The position numbers and the translations under genes were made by a program. Under the pieces are notes generated by a model. The model saw only the letters and a program-made list of their open reading frames with translations. It did no database searches and was not told the origin of the DNA. DNA of 64,000 nt from an archaeon (GTDB lineage: Archaea; Asgardarchaeota; Thorarchaeia; Thorarchaeales; Thorarchaeaceae): assembly GCA_024275415.1 (NCBI GenBank), contig JAJRZD010000034.1, forward strand, positions 1 through 64,000, written 5' to 3'. This document shows positions 8,225 to 17,288 of this stretch, piece after piece. The stretch's first letter is position 1, and the number at the start of each line of letters is the position of its first letter.

Positions 8225-10386
8225 TTCAAATAGCTCTCCACGCTCTGTTTCATCCGTGCGATTTCCTCAACGGGGTCTGCAAAGGAAAGGTCAGAGGCCG
8301 TTATGTCGAATGAGTCCTTATACCTGGTCACTCGTCCCTTCACAACTACATAGCTGCCTAGGATTCGGTCAGCGTTCTTCTCAATAGGTGCCTTATCGTT
8401 ATTGGATTTTTTAATCAATGTCTGTGCTTCATCAGCAGTCATGCCTAACAAATTCTCCCCTGACTTTCCGAAGAGTGTCGCTCTTATAGATCCAGACCCG
8501 TCATCAATTGTAACTTTGTACAGCATCCGATATTCAGGTCTGACGTTTCCATGTTCTTTGCAGACAAAATCATCATCGACGAATTCTGCCTTTTTCATAC
8601 ATTCAGGGCAGGCGGGATAGATAGGATTATGCTGTCCAACGGCTACGATAATGCCACAGACCTCTAGCGTGTCCCCTTCAGACTCTTCACCGATGTCTGC
8701 AATAAAGGTACGTTGTCCTACGATTACGGGAGTGAACCGTTTTCCATTGATCTCCAACTTGGAAGCATCACTATCTTTCGGATTGATCTCAATCTCTGCT
8801 TTCTGACCTACTCCAAATTCGATATCACCTTGATACCCTTTCTTGATATAACCGTGCTTGATTCTAACTACATCACCCTCTTTGACATCCTTCAGCAAGT
8901 CCACATGCTCATTCCAGAAGGCTGCACGGATAGACTTCTCTGACTCGTCGACTATGATAATGTTCTGCACTAGTCCTTGTTTTCCGTCTCGGCTCCACTC
9001 ATTCGGTGGGAATATACGGAACACTTTCCCCTCAATATCAACATCCCACATTCCAATCTTCATATCTTCGATTCTGACCCGCCCGAGAGGATCCGATGAG
9101 GTACTATCCAGACTTGATGTGATTTGTATGTCTAAAGACGCGATTTTGCTGTCTTTCGGATTGATTTCGATTTCTGCTTTCTGACCCACTCCAAACTCGA
9201 TGTCATCACGATACCCTTTTTTGACATAACCATGCCGTACCCGAACTATATCGCCTTCTTGGAGATTCTTGATTTTTTCCACATCATCATTCCAGAAAGC
9301 CACCCTCACAGATTTTCCTGACTCATCAACCACAATGATATTTTGAACCTGCCCTCTCTCCCCTTTGCGTTCGAACTCCTTTGGTGGGAATATTCTGAAC
9401 ACCTTTGCCTCAAGATCAACATCACGCATCCCAATCTGCATCTCATCGATAGGGATCCTTCCTGTAGGCTCTCCTCCACCATCAAGACCAGTAGGCTCTA
9501 CAACGTCCATTTTGACCTTTAGGTTTCTTTCGATATTCGAGCTTCTGGTCAGGTGTGCTTCTATCTCTCCTGCATTTCTGCCCGGCCGGGTTCTGATTCC
9601 AGTAACTCGAATCACTTCGCCTTCTTCGATATTTTCTGCCACTTCGGCATGTTCATCCCAGAACACAAGTCTTGTGGTTCCTGTATCATCCCCCACAATC
9701 ATACTGAGGACCTTCCCCTCTGTTCCATCAGCCTTCCTAGTAAATGTGGACAGTCTAAATTTCCTCTGCACCTTGACTGTCAAAGTGACATCATACATAT
9801 CCTCCGTCAGCTCGCTGATTGTGTTAGTTTTAGGCTCGCCTACTTTGATATCAAGACCCTCAATCTCGTGCTCCTCAAAAATCTTGATTCCCCCAGTCCT
9901 GCCCAAGTTAAGTTCGATTTTGTCTTTCAGTCCCTTTCGTACATATGCTCCTCTGATCTGGATGATATTCCCAACAGAAACAGCTCCTTCCGACACAGCC
10001 TTGGTCATCTCATCCCATAATGCGACTCTAATCTGTACAGTTTCATCAGCAAGGGTTATGCTGGCAACTTTACCTTCTCCTCCTCCATCCTTTCGTGCGA
10101 AGGTTCTGACAGTTCCTATATGGATTACTTTAGCTGTAATAACGACATTCCGGTCAGTTTCCGAGATGTCCTCGATTCTCTGACGTGATCGTGCTGTGAC
10201 CTGTTGCAAATCGATACCTAATTCTCTTGCGACTATCATAGCAGCAGACTCCTCATTCACCACCTCTGGTCCAAGCTCCTGCCTTTTCTCATTGACCATT
10301 TTCATGATATCGTTTCTGTCGTATTCAGGGAGATGTTTTCGAATTAGCTCAATAGTTTCTTCAAGGGTTAGCACTATATTTCCCAT
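8221..10386 (-). CDS. RPA-like single-stranded DNA-binding protein with several OB folds
   Basis: About 721 residues, built from repeated OB domains followed by a zinc finger (CPEC, then C-x2-H in VCKEHG) and a last OB-like domain, as in archaeal RPA large subunits. RPA coats single-stranded DNA during replication and repair. Two neighbouring OB units, encoded at about 9147-9455 and 8770-9080, are close copies sharing KVFRIFPP, IKKGY-type and FGVGQKAEIEIN segments. The start at 10386 (MGNIVLTLEE) is chosen because a TATA box lies at 10437-10444; Met codons at 10401-10416 are alternatives. It is divergent from the PolD gene. Confidence 0.88.
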   Translation of the reverse strand: MGNIVLTLEETIELIRKHLPEYDRNDIMKMVNEKRQELGPEVVNEESAAMIVARELGIDLQQVTARSRQRIEDISETDRNVVITAKVIHIGTVRTFARKDGGGEGKVASITLADETVQIRVALWDEMTKAVSEGAVSVGNIIQIRGAYVRKGLKDKIELNLGRTGGIKIFEEHEIEGLDIKVGEPKTNTISELTEDMYDVTLTVKVQRKFRLSTFTRKADGTEGKVLSMIVGDDTGTTRLVFWDEHAEVAENIEEGEVIRVTGIRTRPGRNAGEIEAHLTRSSNIERNLKVKMDVVEPTGLDGGGEPTGRIPIDEMQIGMRDVDLEAKVFRIFPPKEFERKGERGQVQNIIVVDESGKSVRVAFWNDDVEKIKNLQEGDIVRVRHGYVKKGYRDDIEFGVGQKAEIEINPKDSKIASLDIQITSSLDSTSSDPLGRVRIEDMKIGMWDVDIEGKVFRIFPPNEWSRDGKQGLVQNIIIVDESEKSIRAAFWNEHVDLLKDVKEGDVVRIKHGYIKKGYQGDIEFGVGQKAEIEINPKDSDASKLEINGKRFTPVIVGQRTFIADIGEESEGDTLEVCGIIVAVGQHNPIYPACPECMKKAEFVDDDFVCKEHGNVRPEYRMLYKVTIDDGSGSIRATLFGKSGENLLGMTADEAQTLIKKSNNDKAPIEKNADRILGSYVVVKGRVTRYKDSFDITASDLSFADPVEEIARMKQSVESYLN

Positions 10387-10436
10387 CCGGCTGATGTTCA
10401 TGACCATTAAAGTCATAGTATTGTTTCTCACGAGAC

Positions 10437-10444
10437 CTTTAAAG
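10437..10444 (-). promoter_or_regulatory. TATA box for the RPA-like gene
   Basis: CTTTAAAG, nearly palindromic, lies about 50 nt upstream of the chosen RPA start. It rules out the much longer upstream reading-frame extension as coding. Confidence 0.55.
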
Positions 10445-10553
10445 CTCACTACTTGTGATGAGTGAGTCATGCACTGCGCTACCATGAAGTGCACATGGCA
10501 TCGTATGCCAAAAGACAAAAGACAATTTAGTTGCCAATATGATGTGACTTGGT

Positions 10554-13500
10554 TTGACAGATGATGATCCAAAACTGCCCGTGCATAGCCTTAACTATGG
10601 CATATACTTTGATTCATTGAACAAAGAAGTAGAGCGTGTTTATGAAGTCGCAGGACTCGCACGCGAACAGGGGTTTGATCCTTCTACAAAGGTCGAGATT
10701 CCCCCAGCTCACGACGTGGCTGCGCGGGTCGAGGCCACACTGGAGGGGCCCAAAGGTGTGGCGAAACGGATTCGTGAATTGCAGGAAAACCATACCAGAG
10801 AAGAAGTGGCCTTTGCAGTCGCTAGAGAGATTGCCCTTGGAAAACTTGGAGGCATTTCCGAACCTGAGAAAGCTGCAGACAAGGCTGTTCGCGTAGCACT
10901 TGCGATCCTCACTGAAAGCATCACTGCAGCCCCCTTGGAGGGGATTTCAAAGGTGCGCATCAGAGGGTCGGGGTCTGAAAAGTATCTTGCACTCTATTTG
11001 GCCGGTCCAATTCGTGCTGCTGGCGGAACCGAGGCCGCTGTAACGGTTCTTGTTGCTGACTATGTTCGTCAAGTGCTTGATCTTCCACCTTTCAGAGCAA
11101 CGGAAGATGAGATTGAGAGGGCACTTGAGGAGGTCGAACTTTATGCCAGAAATGTTCACCTCCAATATAATGTGTATCCTGACCTTATCAAGTTTGCATC
11201 AAAGAACCTCCCCATCATGCTAAATGGTGAACCCACAGAGAGCTTTGAAGTATCTGCTGGCAGGGACTTGAATCGCATTGAAACGAATCGCGTAAGGAGT
11301 GGGACTGTCCTTGTTCTTAATGATGGTGTCGTAGGGCGTGCAGCAAAACTGGCGAAGATTGTTCATAGACTAAATATCGAGGGTTGGGATTGGCTGGATA
11401 AAATATCCGACGAGCTGTCAAAAGCAAAGACTTCCAAAGATTCTGATTCTGATAGCAAGCTTGCACCAAAGGCAGACTATCTTGCTGATGTCATAGGTGG
11501 ACGCCCTGTTTTCTCGCATCCTTCTCGCAAGGGTGGGTTCAGATTACGATATGGACGATCACGGAATACTGGGCTTGCAGGAGTAGGTGTTCACCCCGCA
11601 ACGATGGTTTTAGTCGAAGAATTCCTCGCTCCTGGAACCCATATCCGGACGGAACGACCTGGAAAGGGATCCATTGTTGCTCCCGTTGATACCATCGAAG
11701 GCCCGATTGTGCTACTGAGTGATGGGACTGTAAAACAGATACAGACATTCGAAGAGGCAAAAAAGATCCAAGACAAGGTCAAGCGTATTATTGCTTTAGG
11801 CGATATCCTTGTTGCACTGGGCGAGTTCCTTGAGAACAACCATCCACTAGCACCATCTGGGTACTGTGAGGAATGGTGGTCACACGATCTGGATAAGGCA
11901 TGTGCATCATTCGAATCCGATAAGTTAAGGAATCTCTTGAGGAGAATCAATCTTACTCCCGAAGAGATGAATGCATTCATCGAGTCACCCCTAACAAGGA
12001 TTCCTTCCCCCGAGGAGGCTTTGCATATCTCGAAAAAACTAGGAGTGCCATTGCACCCAAAATACACGTATCGTTGGACAGTTGCTACTATCGCGGAGTT
12101 AAAGGAACTTAGAGAACACATCCTCTCACAACACGAAATTGTTGAAGAGAATGGGAGGTTTCTGTATATCCCCTCAACCCCATCCATTAAAGCTATCCTT
12201 GAGAATGTTGGTATTCCCCATACACCTTTGAAAAGGAAGAGGATTCGGCTGTCCGACAGCGCAGATGTGATTCTCGCACAGTTGGGAAAACCCACGAAGA
12301 AGGGACGTGGAAAAAACGCGCTAGCGTTCATGAATTCTGTGTCTGACGTCAAACTGAGAGACCGTGTAGGATTCTCTATTGGCGCACGGATGGGACGGCC
12401 TGAGAAAGCTCAGGTACGGAGGATGAAGCCCCCTGTACAGGTGCTATTTCCAGTAGGCAGGTTCATGGGAACCGAGCGGAATATTGTACGTGTGGCACAA
12501 GGAGCGTCTCATAGGACAAACCAAGGTATCCTTGTCGCTAATGGGTTCGACAAGTCTATGAAGGCTGGCCCTTCTTCTGCTTCTCAACTGAGAGTAGATT
12601 TGGTAGTCCGAACTTGTCCTCGTTGTCAAAGTGAAACATTCGAATCCCGCTGTCCAGAATGTGGGATTCATACTGATATTCGGTCTTGGTGCTCACAGGA
12701 CGGCTGTGGCCGTTATATTGAAGACAGTGGAGATGATGACAAAACAGTCAAACAATGTCCTCTAGGCCATGATCCCACTCTAGTTCGCGGCACCCGTTCT
12801 ATTCATATCGATATGGAACAACTTCTGAAACGAGTGAGAGGAGAAATCGGAGAGCCTGAGTCCTATAATGTTAGGGGTGTTCTCGGACTAACCAGTGATT
12901 TGAAGATTCCCGAGTATCTTGGCAAAGGAATCCTTCGTGCAAAACACGGTGTGTATTGTTATCGTGACGGTACAGCACGATTTGATGCGACTGATGCCCC
13001 CTTGACACACTTCACACCCGCAGAGGTAGGTGTTTCTTTTCATCGACTAAGAGAACTTGGCTATCTGAATGACATTCACGGGGAGCCCCTTGACTCTGAC
13101 GACCAGATACTGGAATTGAAGGTACAAGATATCGTCATACCTGAGAACTGTGGTGACTACATGGTTCAAGTTGGCAATTTTGTCGATGACTGCCTCGAGA
13201 AAATTTACGGCTTGGAACGATATTATAATTTCAGAGAGCCTGACGATGTCGTAGGGCACCTCGTAATAGGTCTGGCTCCTCATACGTCCGCAGGCATCAT
13301 CGGAAGAATCGTCGGATTCACCAGTGCAAGTGTCTGTTATGCACATCCATATTGGCATGCTGCAAAGAGGCGAAACTGTGATGGGGACGAGGACGCTCTG
13401 ATCCTCGTCATGGATGCCCTACTCAACTTCTCGCGTGCATACTTGCCCAAAGGACGGGGTGGGTTCATGGACGCGCCTCTCGTCCTGTCAGTGATTCTTA

Positions 13501-14123
13501 ATCCGTCAGAGGTCGATGATGAAAGTCACAATATTGAGATTTGTTCTCGTTATCCTGCACAGTTCTATGATATAGTCGCTAGGGCTGAGCATCCCCGCGT
13601 CGTGGAATCATTGGTTGATATAATCGCCTCACGTTTGGATACCGAGGCACAATACGAGGGTTTTGGCTTCACACATGGAACAAGCTCAATAAATGCAGGT
13701 CCCACGAACACTCGGTATAAAACATTAGGCAGCATGGTAGAGAAGCTTGATGCTCAGCTCAAGATTGCGTCTTTGATTGATGCTGTCGACGCAGATGATG
13801 TTGCTCGAAGAGTGATATCCCATCACTTTCTCCGAGACATTCGCGGAAACCTCAGAGCATATTCTACCCAGAAGATTAGATGTATGAGGTGCAACCGTAG
13901 CTACCGTCGTGTCCCCCTCTCCGGCAAATGTGCATGTGGAGCGGGTAAACTATCACTTACTGTCAGGCAACGCAATATATCCAAATATCTGGAGATTGCT
14001 CAAAGAATCATCGAGGAGCACAAGCTCGGAACATACCTTCAGCAGCGTCTTCAATTGATTAATACATCCCTCAATTCGTTGTTTGTGTCTGAACAGACTA
14101 TGCTTACCGATTTTCTCGAGTGA
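10554..14123 (+). CDS. polC: DNA polymerase D large (catalytic) subunit DP2
   Basis: A 1189-residue protein of normal DP2 length, the catalytic subunit of the archaeal replicative polymerase PolD. The acidic active-site motif NCDGDED is present near residue 940. A zinc module with CPRC, CPEC and further cysteines lies around residues 685-740 and a C-terminal one with CMRC and CACG near 1105-1135. No intein interrupts it, although DP2 genes often carry one. The start is a TTG at 10554, forced by a stop at 10545 and the lack of a nearby ATG. The small subunit is not in the window. Confidence 0.95.
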   Translation: MTDDDPKLPVHSLNYGIYFDSLNKEVERVYEVAGLAREQGFDPSTKVEIPPAHDVAARVEATLEGPKGVAKRIRELQENHTREEVAFAVAREIALGKLGGISEPEKAADKAVRVALAILTESITAAPLEGISKVRIRGSGSEKYLALYLAGPIRAAGGTEAAVTVLVADYVRQVLDLPPFRATEDEIERALEEVELYARNVHLQYNVYPDLIKFASKNLPIMLNGEPTESFEVSAGRDLNRIETNRVRSGTVLVLNDGVVGRAAKLAKIVHRLNIEGWDWLDKISDELSKAKTSKDSDSDSKLAPKADYLADVIGGRPVFSHPSRKGGFRLRYGRSRNTGLAGVGVHPATMVLVEEFLAPGTHIRTERPGKGSIVAPVDTIEGPIVLLSDGTVKQIQTFEEAKKIQDKVKRIIALGDILVALGEFLENNHPLAPSGYCEEWWSHDLDKACASFESDKLRNLLRRINLTPEEMNAFIESPLTRIPSPEEALHISKKLGVPLHPKYTYRWTVATIAELKELREHILSQHEIVEENGRFLYIPSTPSIKAILENVGIPHTPLKRKRIRLSDSADVILAQLGKPTKKGRGKNALAFMNSVSDVKLRDRVGFSIGARMGRPEKAQVRRMKPPVQVLFPVGRFMGTERNIVRVAQGASHRTNQGILVANGFDKSMKAGPSSASQLRVDLVVRTCPRCQSETFESRCPECGIHTDIRSWCSQDGCGRYIEDSGDDDKTVKQCPLGHDPTLVRGTRSIHIDMEQLLKRVRGEIGEPESYNVRGVLGLTSDLKIPEYLGKGILRAKHGVYCYRDGTARFDATDAPLTHFTPAEVGVSFHRLRELGYLNDIHGEPLDSDDQILELKVQDIVIPENCGDYMVQVGNFVDDCLEKIYGLERYYNFREPDDVVGHLVIGLAPHTSAGIIGRIVGFTSASVCYAHPYWHAAKRRNCDGDEDALILVMDALLNFSRAYLPKGRGGFMDAPLVLSVILNPSEVDDESHNIEICSRYPAQFYDIVARAEHPRVVESLVDIIASRLDTEAQYEGFGFTHGTSSINAGPTNTRYKTLGSMVEKLDAQLKIASLIDAVDADDVARRVISHHFLRDIRGNLRAYSTQKIRCMRCNRSYRRVPLSGKCACGAGKLSLTVRQRNISKYLEIAQRIIEEHKLGTYLQQRLQLINTSLNSLFVSEQTMLTDFLE

Positions 14124-14128
14124 TCTGG

Positions 14129-14977
14129 TCATTCGTCAAATGCCAGTCTGAGGAGATCTCTATCCTCAATCATACCAATTAGATTCCCAGCCGCTGAGAG
14201 AACCGGTGCTTGGTCTATCTCGTTCTTCCGGAGGATCGAAACGCACTCGGCCACGGTCGTTACCTCACTGACACTGATCATGTTCTTTGTCATCACCTGT
14301 GCGACCGGCACATTCGGCAATTTCAGTAGTTTCTTTGTCACCACAAGAAAATCCTTGGATGCCCAACCCCACTCGGCAGTTCCGCCCTCACTGTTGTGTA
14401 CCTCTGAGATATTATCCTCAATTTCGACTTCAGATAGTCGGATGTAATCACTGACCGTCATGAGACCTGAAACACCCCCACTTGCATTAACAACCACAAG
14501 CGAGTTTCGTCCCGCCATTTCCATTATCATGTAGGAAAGAGGAAGTGGGGTTTGATCCCAGATGCTGAAGACCTCCCTTCGGATGTACTTCGAAATGTTT
14601 TCCGATTTAAATCTCTCATCGTCCTCAAGCACAGCACCTATGATATCAGGAACAGATATCATTCCTACCAGCTCGCCCTTGGTCACGATAGGCAAACGCC
14701 GGTACTTGTTCTCAGCCATGATTCGTGCGGCTCTTTCGATTTTGCTTGTTGGAGATACTGTTACTGGATCTCTCACCATCAACATTGCAAGCTGATTTTC
14801 ATCCGCTTTCCTTAACAGATCCGTCCGGGTCACAATCCCTACGAGGGTCTTGGATCCCTTTTTGACAACTGGCAACCCATTTATTTGCTTTTCAGCCATG
14901 AGTTGGAGAACATTCTCTCTCGTTCCCGGCACTGAAACATATACAACATCTGATTGCATACAATCCTTGACCATCAT
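14129..14977 (-). CDS. Protein with four CBS domains
   Basis: A 282-residue protein made of two CBS pairs and little else. Each repeat shows the M-x-x-D/N-V-x-x-V start and a G-I/M-x-x-x-D-L/Y end (GIVTRTDLL, GMISVPDII, GLMTVSDYI, GMIEDRDLL). CBS pairs bind adenosyl ligands such as AMP, ATP or SAM and act as sensors. There is no attached enzyme or DNA-binding domain, so the partner is unknown. Two consecutive ATGs mark the start, with a TATA-like CTTAAAGA about 20-28 nt upstream. Confidence 0.9.
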   Translation of the reverse strand: MMVKDCMQSDVVYVSVPGTRENVLQLMAEKQINGLPVVKKGSKTLVGIVTRTDLLRKADENQLAMLMVRDPVTVSPTSKIERAARIMAENKYRRLPIVTKGELVGMISVPDIIGAVLEDDERFKSENISKYIRREVFSIWDQTPLPLSYMIMEMAGRNSLVVVNASGGVSGLMTVSDYIRLSEVEIEDNISEVHNSEGGTAEWGWASKDFLVVTKKLLKLPNVPVAQVMTKNMISVSEVTTVAECVSILRKNEIDQAPVLSAAGNLIGMIEDRDLLRLAFDE

Positions 14978-15132
14978 TGTTGCGATACTCCGGTGTCTTT
15001 AAGAAGCTAGGTTCTGTCTTGTTCCCCATCATTATCCTCAAATCACAATGAGAATGGTTGGAACATGACTAGACACAGGATTTTCCTTAAATGTCTATCT
15101 TTACAAGAATCACCTGTTTGTACCAGCCTTTC

Positions 15133-15693
15133 TTACCAAGGATGCTTTTTTAGTCCCAGAAGATATCCCATTGCGTTGCTTATCCAGTGTATTCCCAGCG
15201 TCATAGAGATAAGAATGACCACGTAGAGAGCAGATGCCTGCATGACTGGGGATGCTATGATTAGAGCCATGATGATGAAACCCAGCTGGTCAAGCATTGG
15301 GGCTGGATTGCCGCTCTTGATGTCAGCGCGTCGCTTAAAGAACGACCCGATTAGATCCCCCAGAAGTGCTCCTACTGATAACATGAATGCCCCTGGAACT
15401 GACATATGGAGAATGGAACTCATCTCGGGAGTTATATTCACGTACGTTTCTAAGAGTGGTTGGAGGAAAGGGGCTGCCATCTGCTGACCTACCCCCATCA
15501 AGGTTCCCAAGGCAACTCCTACAATAAATCCACGAATAGTTTTTCCATTACCCAATATTCTACGTCCGTCCTTTAGAACATGTCCTCCGTCAATAGGAGG
15601 CCCTCCGCCAAATAGTACAGGCATCGAGTTGGCTATCCAAGCCGGAAGTCCAAACCATATGGCGAGTTCTATCATGGCAAGTATCTCGTACAT
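15133..15693 (-). CDS. carS: CDP-archaeol synthase
   Basis: CarS transfers CMP from CTP to unsaturated archaetidic precursors, making CDP-archaeol for archaeal membrane lipids. The hallmark run is visible near residues 18-60: PAWIANSMPVLFGGG, PIDGG, DGRRILGNGKTIRG. Four or five hydrophobic segments cover the rest. The start at 15693 (MYEILAMIE) is set by GAAAGGAG 8 nt upstream; a TTG at 15711 overlaps that site and is rejected. Length (186 residues) is typical. Confidence 0.93.
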   Translation of the reverse strand: MYEILAMIELAIWFGLPAWIANSMPVLFGGGPPIDGGHVLKDGRRILGNGKTIRGFIVGVALGTLMGVGQQMAAPFLQPLLETYVNITPEMSSILHMSVPGAFMLSVGALLGDLIGSFFKRRADIKSGNPAPMLDQLGFIIMALIIASPVMQASALYVVILISMTLGIHWISNAMGYLLGLKKHPW

Positions 15694-15735
15694 CGGGTGT
15701 ACTCCTTTCAACTAGAAATCGTCCGCAATCCAATT

Positions 15736-16446
15736 TCACTGTTTCTCTTCGGGTTCTTCTGACGAGAAGCCCTGTGCAGTAAGGTATAGATATTCACGCG
15801 ATGTATCCCCCTCTGGGACTAGGCGTTCAACTATTCGTTCTCCCACTCTTTTCCCATCACGGATGCATAGCACGTAATCTGACCAGTAGTCCATTATACT
15901 ACTTGCAACAGGCTCGATCGCATAGGACTCGCTCATCTTTGCCCGAACTTGATTCAGGATTATGATTCCGACATCATTGTATCTTGCCAATCCCTTGAGG
16001 ATTCCCAATTGGCGGTTCAGCTCCCGATGAACTACGTAGTTTGTCTTTCGATCCTCAAGCACCGTACGATAGAGGCGTGTCAAGGTATCCATGACGACTA
16101 GGCGTGTGTCTTCTTTCAGATACATCTCGATATCTTGGACTATAGTGCTTTGTTCATCAAAGCTCTTTGGAAGGAGAAGTGTTATTCTGTTTGCAAACTC
16201 TTCAAACCTCTCTCCCTTGAGTTGCTCTAGACGATCAACAGGTGATGACGGTTCGGAGTTGATATAGATCACATGACCGCCAAAATCCAGTACACCTTTC
16301 ACAAAAGCCAATGCAAGAGTTGTCTTTCCCATCCCTGCCTTTCCATACACATGCGTGATTAATCCTGTGTGTATTCATTTGGCAAGCAACCTATCCAGTT
16401 TCGACACCCCTGACGGAAGAATCAAATTGACAAGCACCTGCTTCAT
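15736..16446 (-). pseudogene. radB: RadB-like recombinase paralog interrupted by an in-frame TGA
   Basis: Read from the ATG at 16446, the frame encodes LPSGVSKLDRLLAK, then TGA at 16375-16377, then IHTGLITHVYGKAGMGKTT and a complete RecA-like core (Walker A GKAGMGKT, Walker B LVVMDTL, ILNQVRAK). The N-terminal part is the conserved RadA/RadB segment that normally runs LDxLLGGGxxxGxxT straight into Walker A, so both halves belong to one gene in one frame, and the TGA sits where a Gly codon (GGA) is expected. Total 236 residues including the stop position, the usual RadB size. A GTG at 16350 could start a truncated protein. It could be a real null allele or a sequence error. Confidence 0.8.
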
Positions 16447-16490
16447 TCTATCCTGCGTCGTGTGATAAGCTTAGCTTAGAGGACAAAAAA

Positions 16491-17288
16491 ATGTCCAAGT
16501 ACCGAATTGCTCTTGCAACGAAAAACCCCAGAACCTTCTACATCGCAGTTAAGATTCTCAAAAGGTTGGCGTTGGCATTCCGTTCTTGTACACCAAATGA
16601 TCAGTACTGCAAGGAGGCAAATCTAGTTATCACAACATCCGAAGAGGTTGACGATACTGGATGTGAACACCTGCTCGTCATCGATGAAATGCCCGACGAA
16701 TCGACAACATCGCTTGATGTTATGATGCACTATCTGTCGCTAATACCTCCACGCGAAATCGCTATTGGAATTGACCCTGGATTACACAACGGGATTGCGG
16801 TTCTTGTAGATGGAACACCCTCGTTTGGCCGTGTCCTTGTGTCACCAATTGATACATCAGCACTCGTTACCAAGTTGGTAGTGCATGTTGAAAGCAAATA
16901 CCCCTTAAGTCGAGTCTATATTCGCATAGGGATTGGATCCAAACTCCACTCAACACTCTTGCTCCGAGAATTAGTACGAAGGTTGCCTGCTTCACGTCTA
17001 GAAATGGTAGACGAACGAAACACTACCACTCAAGGAGGATATTTTAAAGACCAATTCTCTGCAGAGCTGATAGCACTGCGCCCCGGTCGAGGGCACACAG
17101 CAGACGACTTGAAGCTGGAGCCAAAAAGAGGTTTCATCCGTGGACTACAACATCTTTTCACATGGTTGACCGATAATAAGGAAACCCTATCCATCGAGTC
17201 TGTCAGGCAAATCCTGAGGGGCGATATCACATTGGAAGACGCTCTCAGCATTCATGAAACACCTGAAAAGAACTCCTCTACCGCCTGA
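16491..17288 (+). CDS. Predicted RuvC/RNase H-fold protein next to radB
   Basis: A 265-residue protein. The centre begins AIGIDPGLHNGIAVLVDG, the strand-turn-strand with an acidic residue typical of RuvC/YqgF-type RNase H folds. Later acidic residues in RLEMVDE and the HTADD segment could complete a metal site. The N-terminal 90 residues look like a separate small alpha/beta domain. It is divergent from radB and converges on the XPD-type helicase with a 37 bp overlap. A nuclease or resolvase role is inferred from one motif and the neighbours, so it needs structural confirmation. Confidence 0.5.
   Translation: MSKYRIALATKNPRTFYIAVKILKRLALAFRSCTPNDQYCKEANLVITTSEEVDDTGCEHLLVIDEMPDESTTSLDVMMHYLSLIPPREIAIGIDPGLHNGIAVLVDGTPSFGRVLVSPIDTSALVTKLVVHVESKYPLSRVYIRIGIGSKLHSTLLLRELVRRLPASRLEMVDERNTTTQGGYFKDQFSAELIALRPGRGHTADDLKLEPKRGFIRGLQHLFTWLTDNKETLSIESVRQILRGDITLEDALSIHETPEKNSSTA

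Noticed and set aside
9365..10183. A 272-residue plus-strand frame
   Set aside because: It lies fully inside the RPA-like gene on the other strand and has Ser/Ile/Pro-rich antisense composition.
10387..10572. N-terminal extension of the RPA-like protein by 62 residues
   Set aside because: It runs across a TATA box and into the divergent PolD start, and the extra residues (Cys/His-rich) do not resemble the domain that follows.
10554..14123. Intein in the PolD large subunit
   Set aside because: The protein is of normal length and continuous around the NCDGDED active site; no intein motifs are seen.
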